A stretch of 64,000 nucleotides of DNA from Chrysomallon squamiferum (GCA_012295275.1 CM022676.1:7449219-7513218), one strand, 5' to 3'. Counted from the stretch's first letter, positions 35,207 through 46,466 are shown. Notes: a model not told the origin generated them from the sequence alone. Numbers and translations: made by a program.

Positions 35207-37364
35207 TAAATCAGCTAAAATATTAACAAAGTAAATAAATAAATAAATACGTACTTGTAATTTATAAATGGAAGGTCGCAGATGACGTCATAAGTAACAC
35301 GGGCGTTCTCTCATTGGCTAATATTAGCAGATCACCATGAGGTTCCTATGTGTGTACAGCTGAAAATCCAGATACGAAAAAAACTGCCAACAAAACACTT
35401 CATTTGACTGTACATCGTAAATAAGAAACTAATTATAGAAAAAATAAAAATGATAAATTAAACAGACAACTTAGTACTTGTTAGAGGTGTATGTTTAAAA
35501 TATCAGACAACCAACAATAAGCGTTAAGATCTGAGACACTTCGTTATGCTATTGATAACATTATGTGTTTATTTATATGTAAGAGTGTCTGGTTATGTGC
35601 GTGTTTATGTATGTATGTATGGATGTATGGATGTATGGATGTATGCTTAATCAAGAAAGTTCAGCAAGTTCTTGTAAATGACTGTTGATTCCAAATAAAT
35701 TTAAAAAGATCTCGTTTTCATTCACAAAATCACGACTGCTCAACGTTACTGCGACGAGATCATTACACCAGTTGTCATTCCATTCCTGCAGCAGCATCCT
35801 GGCTTTCTGTTTCAACATGACAACGCTAGACTAACAACTAATCTTCTTGAGCAGAACGACATCCAAGTGTTGAACTGTCCACCGAAGTCCTCTGACTTGT
35901 CTCCAACTGAACATGCATGGGACCTACTGCGCTGTAGGGTACGCGAAAACCATCCTCATATCCTTAATGTCCATGACCTACAAATTGCTCTGAACCGTGA
36001 ATGGAACGCGGTTGCTGTTTCTGAGATTGATGCTCTCATTAGAAGCACGAGACGACGATGTACTGCTGTCATCACTGCCACTAGTGCAACACACATTATT
36101 GAACCCCTCACATCATTTTGGTAGATGTACCCCTCCATTTCATTAGTTGACATTAAAGTAATGACGTTGACATCATCACAACGTGTTACTGCTGGCTACA
36201 TTCAGAAATGCTGTATCAACGAAATAATGTTGCAAATATATTCAACATCCAATCAGGTTGTCTCTATTTCATATGTTGTACGTAACTGCTAAACAGCATA
36301 TATATATCTGCCTATGTATATGTATGTATAAGTACACATACGTTCTTACCTACATAATTATATATTTACGGATATCTAGACAGTGAGCTTGTGAATGGAT
36401 GGATGGATGGAAGGATGTACTGATACAGTGATGTAAAGAAAGAAAAGAACAATCAGACAGAGAGACAGAGGAACATAGAAAGAGTTACAGATGAACATGG
36501 AATGGTGAAGAAAATAGAGGTGTATAAAATCAGAATTGTTTAAGTACAAAAATCGGTGGTGAAAGTGTAAAATAAATACACACAGACAATAACTGAACTG
36601 AAAGATACCTTAACAATAGCAAATAAATAATTGCCTACTCTCTGAAAGTATATTAATAATAGGAAATATAATTACCGATGTATTGAAGATATATAAATAA
36701 TATGTTAATCTGACATTTTTATTTTCATTGATGAATTTTCAACCCCTGAAGAAGACAGCAATCAGTTTGCGCAAGGATTTGGCAGCGGTTTTGGAGCTTC
36801 CTCTGCTTTGTTTCTCATCATTATCTTTGGCATTGTTACGCACTTTCGAAATAAAATAAGTAATTATTTGTTTGGTTCTTTGGACGGTTTAATAGGTTGG
36901 CTGGTTGGTTGGTTGGTTTAATTGTTTCACTTTTATTTTGTTTTGTTATATTTTATTTTATTTTACATTCTTCATTTATTTATTCATTCATCCATTTTTT
37001 CGTTCGTTCATTTATTCGTTAATTCATACTATTGTTTATTTATTGTTTGAATGTCTTTTTTTTGTTCCTTTATTTATTTTATTATGTATTTAAATTACAC
37101 TTACCAAAAGAGTAAAGGGGAGATAAATCGAGTCTAATTTACACTATTATCTTAAATAGAATATTAAACCTGTTTTCTTGACAACCTACATATTTCAGCC
37201 ACCTGATAATGAAATGGCTGAGGTAAAAACTGACGTCTACCAAAAATATTTCACGACGATGTCAGTATTTAGGTAGATTGATTTGAAGAGATAAGTATAC
37301 TATACAGATAGAAATAACTAGTATTATTACTACACTACTAAGTTCAAGATGATGATAAGGTTAA

Positions 37365-37406
<42 letters not shown>

Positions 37407-38389
37407 AGGAGAAAACAACTCAACTTCGAACCAACTAAGGTAAATTAATTTATTATTGTTTTTTACTATTTTTCTTTCTGTAAAATGTATTCATGCTAAT
37501 GTGCGTCTATCTGTATATGTCTATGTATATCTCTATGTATGTTTGTGAGTTTATGTATTTATGTGTGTGTATATATTTATGTATGCATGTATGTATGCAT
37601 GCCTGTATGTATATATGTATGTATGTGTGCACGTGCGTAAATATGTAATATATATGTAGTATATAACACATGTATCAGATGGTCAGAATGCTCCAACGGC
37701 TGTAAATCGAGATACAGAGAATCTATATTATCCTCTAGAGGAAAGACGAAATGATGTCCCATATGAGGCCCTACTGCCTGATAGTGAGTGAATTGATATT
37801 TAGAAATGATAAAGCAGTAAACGAGTATTTTGTGTTAGCCATACACTTATTAAGCTACTTTCATGAACGATTAAACAATGTTGTTTTACCGTTATGATGT
37901 ACAAGAAACGAAAACTCAGCATCCATGATTTTCGATGCAAAAAGGATATCTATTATTGTAATATAACCTGCACTATATATATATGTGTGTGTGTGTATAT
38001 TTATATACACACACATTCATTAATGCGATTATTGTTTTCTCCGTACATCACAACTTTTATATAAACGGAAACATATTTTCATTCTATGTTTCAGATAATC
38101 AGACAGCGCTCGAAGCTGTATATCAAGATACAGAGAATCTGTATTCTCATCTAGAGGAAAGACGAAATGACGTCCCATATGAGGTCTTATTGCCTGATAG
38201 TGAGTGAATTGATGTTCAGAAATGATAAAGCAGAAAGCGAATATTTTTTGTTTGCCATACACTTATTTAGTCACTTTCATGAACAAATAAACAAGGTTGT
38301 CTTACCGTTATGATGTAGAAGAAACGAAAACGGAACATGCACGATTTTCCAGGAAAGAAAGGATATCTGTTATTACAATATAAGCTATA

Positions 38390-38457
<68 letters not shown>

Positions 38458-38519
38458 ATAGATATAAGCTATAGTGTATATGTATATATATATATATATA
38501 CCTATAAATATAAGCTATA

Positions 38520-38567
<48 letters not shown>

Positions 38568-40154
38568 GTATGTATGTATGTATATCTATATGTATATGTG
38601 AATGTATATGTTTGTATGTGTGTATGTATGTATATTGTATGTAGGTTGAGAAAACTTTGGTCCGAAATGTTTCTTAATTTTCGGATTTTGTGGTTTTGGT
38701 ATTTGATGAGATAGCCTTAGATAAGAAACACAGTCTAAGCGGTAATTGAACTTGTATTTCACATGCAGCTTATCTAAGTAGTCTGCACGATTTCATAAAT
38801 AGTATAAAATTCAAAAATTTTGTGCATGAAATAAAGAGTGGGTGTGCCAAATAATCCGTAATATATCAGTTTTTCTGCTGCTTGGAAGATGTTTCAAATT
38901 TCAGAACTTCGGATAAAGGATTCCCTATTTAGTTGAAAATATAAACAGTTTTCTAACACAGTTTTAAGGAGACTGACATTAAACATTTACACACACACAC
39001 ACACAGACGCACGCACACACACACATACGGAACTTATAGGAAAGAACAAATCTTAACGACATTTTAGCTATTATGCAGTTTTGTGATTAATATATGTTAG
39101 AAAGCTTTGTCTTAAAATTAATTCACTGGACTGTACGGAAATATTATAAAACGTTTGAAAGAATATCTATTTATCTATCTATCTTTCTCTCTGTCTATCT
39201 ATGTATCTATCTATGTATATATAGGTAGGTAGGTCGATACCTAGATAGATAGAGAGACAGAAATAGCGTATTTGTAAAGCTATACACTTAAACATATTGA
39301 ATTTTAAAAATGTATATCTATCTGCGATTGCTAGTGTGTCTAGGTGAATTTACATACATTCATTCATTAAAGCGATTATTGGTTTCTCCACACATCAGAA
39401 TTTTTATATAAACAAAAACAAATTTTGATTCCATGTTTCAGATGGTCAGAATGCTCCAACGGCTGTAAATCGAGATACAGAGAATCTATATTATCCTCTA
39501 GAGGAAAGACGAAATGACGTCCCATATGAGGCCCTACTGCCTGATAGTGAGTGAATTGATATTTAGAAATGATAAAGCAGTAAACGAGTATTTTTTGTTA
39601 GCCATACACTTATTAAGGTACTTTCATGAACGATTAAACAATGTTGTTTTACCGTTATGATGTACAAGAAACAAAAACTCAGCATCCATGATTTTCGAGA
39701 AAAAAAGGATATCTATTATTGTAATATAACCTGCACTATATATATATATGTGTGTATGTGTATATTTATATACACACACATTCATTAATGCGATTATTGT
39801 TTTCTCCGTACATCACAACTTTTATATAAACGGAAACATATTTTCATTCTATGTTTCAGATAATCAGACAGCGCTCGAAGCTGTATATCAAGATACAGAG
39901 AATCTGTATTCTCATCTAGAGGAAAGACGAAATGACGTCCCATATGAGGTCTTATTGCCTGATAGTGAGTGAATTGATATTAAGAAATGATAAAGCAGAA
40001 AGCGAATATTTTTTGTTAGCCATACACTTATTTAGTCACTTTCATGAACAAATATACAAGGTTGTCTTACCGTTATGATGTACAAGAAACGAAAACGCAA
40101 CATGGACGATTTTCCAGGAAAGAAAGGATATCTGTTATTACAATATAAGCTATA

Positions 40155-40224
<70 letters not shown>

Positions 40225-40243
40225 ATAGATATAAGCTATAGTG

Positions 40244-40288
<45 letters not shown>

Positions 40289-40309
40289 ATAAATATAAGC
40301 TATAGTGTA

Positions 40310-40358
<49 letters not shown>

Positions 40359-41944
40359 GTATGTATGTATGTATATCTATATGTATATGTGAATGTATAT
40401 GTTTGTATGTGTGTATGTATGTATATTGTATGTAGGTTGAGAAAACTTTGGTCCGAAATGTTTCTTAATTTTCGGATTTTGTGGTTTTGGTATTTGATGA
40501 GATAGCCTTAGATAAGAAACACAGTCTAAGCGGTAATTGAACTTGTATTTCACATGCAGCTTATCTAAGTAGTCTGCACGATTTCATAAATAGTATAAAA
40601 TTCAAAAATTTTGTGCATGAAATAAAAGTGGGTGTGCCAAATAATCCGTAATATATCAGTTTTTCTGCTGCTTGGAAGATGTTTCAAATTTCAGAACTTC
40701 GGATAAAGGATTCCCTATTTAGTTGAAAATATAAACAGTTTTCTAACACAGTTTTAAGGAGACTGACATTAAACATTTACACACACACACACACAGACGC
40801 ACGCACACACACACATACGGAACTTATAGGAAAGAACAAATCTTAACGACATTTTAGCTATTATGCAGTTTTGTGATTAATATATGTTAGAAAGCTTTGT
40901 CTTAAAATTAATTCACTGGACTGTACGGAAATATTATAAAACGTTTGAAAGAATATCTATTTATCTATCTATCTTTCTCTCTGTCTATCTATGTATCTAT
41001 CTATGTATATATAGGTAGGTAGGTCGATACCTAGATAGATAGAGAGACAGAAATAGCGTATTTGTAAAGCTATACACTTAAACATATTGAATTTTAAAAA
41101 TGTATATCTATCTGCGATTGCTAGTGTGTCTAGGTGAATTTACATACATTCATTCATTAAAGCGATTATTGGTTTCTCCACACATCAGAATTTTTATATA
41201 AACAAAAACAAATTTTGATTCCATGTTTCAGATGGTCAGAATGCTCCAACGGCTGTAAATCGAGATACAGAGAATCTATATTATCCTCTAGAGGAAAGAC
41301 GAAATGATGTCCCATATGAGGCCCTACTGCCTGATAGTGAGTGAATTGATATTTAGAAATGATAAAGCAGTAAACGAGTATTTTTTGTTAGCCATACACT
41401 TATTAAGGTACTTTCATGAACGATTAAACAATGTTGTTTTACCGTTATGATGTACAAGAAACAAAAACTCAGCATCCATGATTTTCGAGAAAAAAAGGAT
41501 ATCTATTATTGTAATATAACCTGCACTATATATATATGTGTGTGTGTGTGTATATTTATATACACACACATTCATTAATGCGATTATTGTTTTCTCCGTA
41601 CATCACAACTTTTATATAAACGGAAACATATTTTCATTCTATGTTTCAGATAATCAGACAGCGCTCGAAGCTGTATATCAAGATACAGAGAATCTGTATT
41701 CTCATCTAGAGGAAAGACGAAATGACGTCCCATATGAGGTCTTATTGCCTGATAGTGAGTGAATTGATGTTCAGAAATGATAAAGCAGAAAGCGAATATT
41801 TTTTGTTAGCCATACACTTATTTAATCACTTTCATGAACAAATATACAAGGTTGTCTTACCGTTATGATGTACAAGAAACGAAAACGCAACATGCACGAT
41901 TTTCCAGGAAAGAAAGGATATCTGTTATTACAATATAAGCTATA

Positions 41945-41996
<52 letters not shown>

Positions 41997-42015
41997 ATAG
42001 ATATAAGCTATAGTG

Positions 42016-42056
<41 letters not shown>

Positions 42057-42083
42057 ATAAATATAAGCTATAGTGTATATATG

Positions 42084-42118
<35 letters not shown>

Positions 42119-43600
42119 GTATGTATGTATGTATATCTATATGTATATGTGAATGTATATGTTTGTATGTGTGTATGTATGTATATTGTATGTAGGTTGA
42201 GAAAACTTTGGTCCGAAATGTTTCTTAATTTTCGGATTTTGTGGTTTTGGTATTTGATGAGATAGCCTTAGATAAGAAACACAGTCTAAGCGGTAATTGA
42301 ACTTGTATTTCACATGCAGCTTATCTAAGTAGTCTGCACGATTTCATAAATAGTATAAAATTCAAAAATTTTGTGCATGAAATAAAGAGTGGGTGTGCCA
42401 AATAATCCGTAATATATCAGTTTTTCTGCTGCTTGGAAGATGTTTCAAATTTCAGAACTTCGGATAAAGGATTCCCTATTTAGTTGAAAATATAAACAGT
42501 TTTCTAACACAGTTTTAAGGAGACTGACATTAAACATTTACACACACACACACACAGACGCACGCACACACACACATACGGAACTTATAGGAAAGAACAA
42601 ATCTTAACGACATTTTAGCTATTATGCAGTTTTGTGATTAATATATGTTAGAAAGCTTTGTCTTAAAATTAATTCACTGGACTGTACGGAAATATTATAA
42701 AACGTTTGAAAGAATATCTATTTATCTATCTATCTTTCTCTCTGTCTATCTATGTATCTATCTATGTATATATAGGTAGGTAGGTCGATACCTAGATAGA
42801 TAGAGAGACAGAAATAGCGTATTTGTAAAGCTATACACTTAAACATATTGAATTTTAAAAGTATATATTTATCTGCGAGTGCTAGTGTGTCTGGGTTCAT
42901 TTACATACTCATTCATTAATGCGATTATTGGTTTCTCCACACATTAGAATTTTTATATAAACAAAAACAAATTTTGATTCCATGTTTCAGATTGTCAGAG
43001 TGCTCCAACGACTGTACATCAAGATACAGAGAATCTATATTATCCTCTAGAGGAAAGACGAAATGACGTCCCATATGAGGTCCTAATGCCTGATAGTAAG
43101 TGAATCGATATTAAAGCAGTAACTTATAGGAAAAGAACAAATCTTTACGAGATAGTAGCTATTATGGAATTTTGTGATTAATATATGTTACAAAGCTTTG
43201 CTTAAAAATTAATTCAGTGGACGGTACGGATATATTGTAAAACGTTTTGAAAGAATATATATATCTATATAGATAGGTAGGTCGACACCTAGATAGATAG
43301 AGAGACAGAAATAGCGTATTTGTAAAGCTATACTGTTAAACATATTGAATTTTAAAAGTATATATTTATTCATGAGTGCTAGTGTGTCTGGGTGCATTTA
43401 CATACTCATTCATTAAAGCGATTATTGGTTTCTCCACACATCAGAATTTTTATATAAACAAAAATAAATTTTCATTCCATGTCTCAGATGGTCAGAGTGC
43501 TCCAACGACTGTACATCCAGATACAGAGAATCTATATTCTCGTCTAGAGGAAAGACGAAATGACGTCCCATATGAGGTCCTACTGCCTGATAGTGAGTGA
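33565..43600 (+). CDS. Gene D: one-Ig receptor with up to eight ITAM exons (introns included; integrity uncertain)
   Basis: Exons: 33565-33622 (signal), 34435-34740 (V), a ruined C2 (35279-35416), TM at 36743-36859 with AA instead of AG at its normal acceptor, a 31-nt exon, and eight ITAM exons of 105 nt. If the TM exon is entered at the AG nine bases inside (exon 36752-36859), the C2 and 31-nt exons are skipped and the last ITAM exon is read to its stop, the joined length is 1320 nt: 439 residues with no internal stop. So the gene may still make a receptor with one Ig domain and eight ITAMs. It could equally be a decaying gene. Confidence 0.55.
34225..34290. repeat. (AAT)n microsatellite
   Basis: Intron 1 of gene D. 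Confidence 0.9.
34435..34740 (+). CDS. Gene D V-type Ig exon
   Basis: 306-nt phase 1-1, acceptor 'aactgaag', donor gtaaaa; 102 residues. TLTC, then FSWFVND, the second cysteine pair in YCRWF and LYNCSN, and [20 protein letters not shown]. Layout and length match the gene E V exon (two codons shorter than the A/B type). Intact. Confidence 0.85.
35279..35416 (+). pseudogene. Ruined C2 Ig exon of gene D
   Basis: Only the second half remains, from the strand-C Trp ([10 protein letters not shown]) to TVHR. The first half, with the DGPG start and three cysteines, is replaced by AAAT-rich intron. An in-frame TGA interrupts the RSQSGLYVC region (35336-35338), and the donor is weakened to gtaaat. Confidence 0.8.
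35730..36124 (+). mobile_element. Tc1/mariner-type transposase fragment
   Basis: Encodes [20 protein letters not shown], then QHDNAR (the second catalytic Asp), [19 protein letters not shown] (the last catalytic acid) and a C-terminal tail to TAG. The N-terminal DNA-binding half is missing and there are no flanking inverted repeats. It is a decayed insertion in the intron between C2 and TM of gene D. The 60.35-kb fragment is the same family. Confidence 0.8.
36743..36859 (+). CDS. Gene D transmembrane exon, acceptor AG mutated to AA
   Basis: Aligns base for base in length (117 nt) with the A and B TM exons; donor gtaatt. It encodes [17 protein letters not shown], then hydrophobic [17 protein letters not shown] and RNK. 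The bases before it are 'attttcaa' where paralogues have 'attttcag'. The next AG, ending at 36751, keeps phase 1 and would remove only three codons. Confidence 0.65.
   Translation, partial: PLKKTAISLRKDLAAVLELPLLCFSSLSLALLRTFEIK
37409..37439 (+). CDS. Gene D 31-nt juxtamembrane exon (probably skipped)
   Basis: Acceptor 'attacag', donor gtaaat; homologous to the gene A exon at 4304-4337. It encodes ENNSTSNQL, having lost the basic residues. It leaves in phase 2, but the matching phase 2-1 exon was not found in gene D. Including it would therefore shift the ITAM exons out of frame, with a stop in the first one. Confidence 0.45.
37679..37783 (+). CDS. Gene D ITAM exon 1
   Basis: 105-nt phase 1-1, donor gtgagt. 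It encodes [19 protein letters not shown]: acidic -3, YxxL-x8-YxxL. The upstream flank differs from its siblings: GTAT-repeat sequence abuts a weak acceptor ('cacatgtatcag'). The duplication breakpoint therefore lies within a few bases of the exon and splicing may be poor. Confidence 0.65.
38095..38199 (+). CDS. Gene D ITAM exon 2
   Basis: 105-nt phase 1-1, acceptor 'ctatgtttcag', donor gtgagt. It encodes [19 protein letters not shown], a full ITAM consensus match. An added upstream tyrosine (EAVYQDTE) is specific to exons 2, 4 and 6. Confidence 0.8.
38394..38560. repeat. (TA)n microsatellite cluster
   Basis: Three TA tracts separated by 'cctatagatataagctatag'-like spacers; the same cluster occurs at 40155-40350 and 41949-42110 with different lengths. 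Confidence 0.95.
39442..39546 (+). CDS. Gene D ITAM exon 3
   Basis: 105-nt phase 1-1, acceptor 'catgtttcag', donor gtgagt. Same product as exon 1 ([19 protein letters not shown]); differs at a silent site (GAC for GAT). Confidence 0.8.
39860..39964 (+). CDS. Gene D ITAM exon 4
   Basis: 105-nt phase 1-1, donor gtgagt. Identical in product to exons 2 and 6. Confidence 0.8.
41232..41336 (+). CDS. Gene D ITAM exon 5
   Basis: 105-nt phase 1-1, acceptor 'catgtttcag', donor gtgagt. Same product as exons 1 and 3. Confidence 0.8.
41650..41754 (+). CDS. Gene D ITAM exon 6
   Basis: 105-nt phase 1-1, donor gtgagt. Same product as exons 2 and 4. Confidence 0.8.
42991..43095 (+). CDS. Gene D ITAM exon 7
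   Basis: 105-nt phase 1-1, acceptor 'catgtttcag', donor gtaagt. It starts [14 protein letters not shown] with an unusual cysteine in place of Gly/Asn at residue 2, and has YYPL-x8-YEVL. It is outside the identical tandem units and more diverged. Confidence 0.8.
43488..43600 (+). CDS. Gene D ITAM exon 8, candidate last exon
   Basis: Acceptor 'catgtctcag'. It encodes [19 protein letters not shown], a full ITAM match. A gtgagt donor follows base 43592. If unused, the frame ends S-E-TGA (43598-43600), and AATAAA lies 10 nt on (43610-43615). No further exon with family features was found downstream, so reading to this stop is the simplest end of gene D. Confidence 0.65.
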
Positions 43601-43782
43601 ACTGATATTAATAAATGATAAAGCTGTAAACGAGTATTTTTTGTTTGCCATACACTTGTTTATACACTTTCATGAACGATTAAACAAGGTTGTCTTACCG
43701 TTATGATGTACAAGAAAGGAAAACGTAACGTCCACGATTTTCCAGTAAAAAAGGATATCTGTTATTATAATATAACCTACAG

Positions 43783-43785
<3 letters not shown>

Positions 43786-43831
<46 letters not shown>

Positions 43832-43900
43832 TTCTATATGTATATGTGAATGTATATGTATGTATGTGTAGAGAGAGAGAGAGAGAGATATATAGATATA
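43786..43900. repeat. (TA)n and (GA)n microsatellites
   Basis: TA tract at about 43789-43824, GA tract at about 43870-43889, 3' of gene D. Confidence 0.95.
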
Positions 43901-44204
43901 CAAATGAATTTATAAATATATTATCAATCTCAGTAATGTTTTGCCGCGATGATATCAAAGAAATAAAATATTTTTTATTTTTTATATTGTCTCTGACGTA
44001 AGATCGTGACGTCATGAAATCTCTATTTTCTTGTATAAAGGTGATATGAGAAATTAAATTCCTGGCTGACAGTGACAGAATAAAACTATATTTACATTTT
44101 TTTAAATACTAACAAGAGTTTCCTTTCCACTGCTTGGTAAACCATATCTATCCAAGATTTTGTTATACTTTTGAGTTTTTATATTCAGTTCACATTGCCT
44201 AAGT

Positions 44205-44453
44205 CAGGGGTGGGCAGACTGACAAATGGGCCACACCATTATGAGGTCGAAAAAGGAGCGACCATAAAGCATAAAGAATGCACATGAAATCTATTTCTTT
44301 TTTCTGTTTCTTAATCAACAAATGTATTGTTACATAGAGACGATTAAGCATTGCAGGGAAAAGACATCAGTGAAATGAAGACTACAAATTTAAAACTGTT
44401 ATAGGTTTATTGTTCGTGAAAATTCCTGACGGGCCGTATTTTGCACACCTCTG
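44205..44453. mobile_element. hAT-like MITE, ~249 bp
   Basis: Imperfect terminal inverted repeats (caggggtgggc at the left, gcacacctctg at the right). They are flanked by imperfect 8-bp direct repeats (gcctaagt / gcttaagg), the target-site length of hAT transposons. No coding capacity. Confidence 0.6.
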
Positions 44454-44799
44454 GCTTAAGGCATACGGTTATATGATGATTTTATGATCATTTTCTTAAA
44501 GTTTTTCATATTGAGATAAACGTTTGGATTGAATTTAAATGTATTATATTGTGCATCATGTTTTTTTAAATCATTGTTTCTGCGTCTGGACGTTTCCAGG
44601 TAAATGTCCTCTATCCTGTCAGATTTTGTTGTTTTTTTTTTGTTTTGTCTTGGAATTCAAGGCAGGAAGTGTTCAACCCGTGGAGGTCCGGTGTTTAAAC
44701 TTGTAAGAGGGTAATTGCCAGAAAGCTTCTGAAGTCGGGCTGATTGGTATCAAAATTATGATTACCACTTTCGAACTTACAGCTTTGTTTAGTAAACAG

Positions 44800-45665
44800 T
44801 GTAGTCCATGGCAAGAATAGCTGAAACAGTTATACAATGCACAAAATCTGTTTTAGAATGATGCATCTTCTGATGTAGGCCAAGGTTGTTGCATTTATAC
44901 GTTTTGTGATCTTTTCGACTCCTGATAAACCGTGTTGTTGTCGTGGTGATCGCTGTTGGTGGTGAAACAGCATAGATTTAATTTTCTTGTCTGGATTTTT
45001 CTGCTTGGTCTTGTTTTTTTTAGCTGACTTGATCTGTTGATTCTGAAGAAAGGAGTTGATATTCAGATTCAGTGGTAATTCTGTTACTTCTCAGTAACCA
45101 GCGCTTTGAAACACAATTACTTCTGTTTGAACAAAAATCTCTCGATGATTTGAGTAGTGAATACCACCTCCATTTTCACCAGATTCTGAATTTATCAAGT
45201 AGAGACTAATGTATATATCCACGTAAATAATTTCACTTGGACTCATCATATTTATGTTTCTGTTTTATAATGAATGGACTTGTGTGGGATGTTCTGATGT
45301 AGAATTACAGTTATACACCTTTAGCTGGGGGTGGAAATATAAATTAATTGATGGAATCACTTATATCTGATCTATTTTACAGCTCTGAAGACATTACTAA
45401 AATAAGACTTTGAATAAATCAGTAAACTTACCTTTTTTGTCCTGAATAGATTTTGAATATTCTAGAAATGTACAGCAGATGTAAATAGTTGATTTTACAT
45501 GTTATCCAAAGTTAATAGTTACTCAGGAACTGTGAGCAAGCAATTCGAGCACGAAATAAGACAAAAGAAGTAAGAAAGGGAACTGATGTAACTACTAAAC
45601 TAGTGTGCACTGTTTTTCTGTTCATTATATTATGTTTCTTTATCTTATAGCAGGTTTGTTTGTGT
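44800..45665. repeat. Large duplicated element, partial third copy
   Basis: Matches the right-hand part of the 27.35-31.35 and 46.8-52.2-kb elements: 'ttctgaagaaaggagttgat', 'cgctttgaaacacaa' and 'actaaactagtgtgcact', with more divergence. It is cut on the right by the Tigger-like insertion. Confidence 0.6.
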
Positions 45666-45680
45666 TTCATCTTACATATT

Positions 45681-46250
45681 CAGTGTACCTCTACTTACGA
45701 GTTTTATGCTTTGAGTTGCGAACTAAAATCCGAGTTACAAGTAAGCTTCACATACGACATCTCTACGTGGCGCAACAAACAACACAATATCAGGCCAGCA
45801 TCCCGCGTCTCACTCGTTTTCTTCACCAGGTTACCTCGGCACGGAAGCATCTCTGTTGTGTTGTGTTTGCGTTTTGTGCAGTATTTTGCCAAATTTATTT
45901 TTTCTGACCATGGATCCTAAGAAAGTGAGTACAAAGGACAGTGCTGAGAAGAAGAAGCGGAGGATGTCCATTGAATTAAAGCTTTAATTCATAGAAAAAC
46001 ATGAGCCAGTTGTGTATGTAGTCGACTTGGCTAGGCAATACTAGCGTAGTACTTCTATGATATGTACATACTGAAGTAGGAGTCGATAAAGGCTGTACCT
46101 CCAGCCAAAGGCGTTAGAATAATTTGTTTGATCTCCAAGATAAATACACTTTACAAAACCAATTTATTTCTTTACATTCTCCTTTATTTTGTTTTTATAT
46201 AATATTTGTCATTTATAAATACATTTTTTTTAAATTTAAAAACACGTTGC

Positions 46251-46296
<46 letters not shown>

Positions 46297-46466
46297 AAAA
46301 AAAAAAAAAAAAATAAATAAATAAAACAAGGCTGATTATTTGAGGACTGGAATAGATTAATGGTATTTCAAGTAATTTCAGTCGGGAGAATTGATTTGAT
46401 ATACGAGCAAATTGAGATACGAGCTCGGTCACGGAACGAATTAAACTCGTACGTCAAGGTACCACT
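45681..46466 (+). mobile_element. Tigger/pogo-type DNA transposon, internally deleted
   Basis: The left end (cagtgtacctctacttacga) and right end (gtacgtcaaggtaccacta) form the diverged inverted repeats typical of Tigger elements ('…ttacgagtt…gagttgcgaac' motif). The body retains the start of a transposase: MDPKKVSTKDSAEKKKRRM and SIELKL, then TAA (45910-45987). Everything after the N-terminal basic stretch is deleted. A poly(A) run of about 65 nt (46252-46318) has expanded inside it. Confidence 0.75.

Larger units (their letters stand above)
37679..42990 (+). repeat. Three tandem ~1.76-1.79-kb units, two ITAM exons each
   Basis: Units begin at exons 37679, 39442 and 41232 and end before 42991. 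The intron and exon sequence is almost identical; size differences lie mainly in (TA)n tracts. Each unit also carries (CA)n near its end and a repeat with 'tccgaaatgtttcttaattt' and 'cggataaaggattccc' motifs. Confidence 0.9.

Noticed and set aside
45605-45920. Plus-strand frames of 86-100 residues over the Tigger-like left end
   Set aside because: They read through the inverted repeat and leader of the transposon, out of frame with its transposase start.
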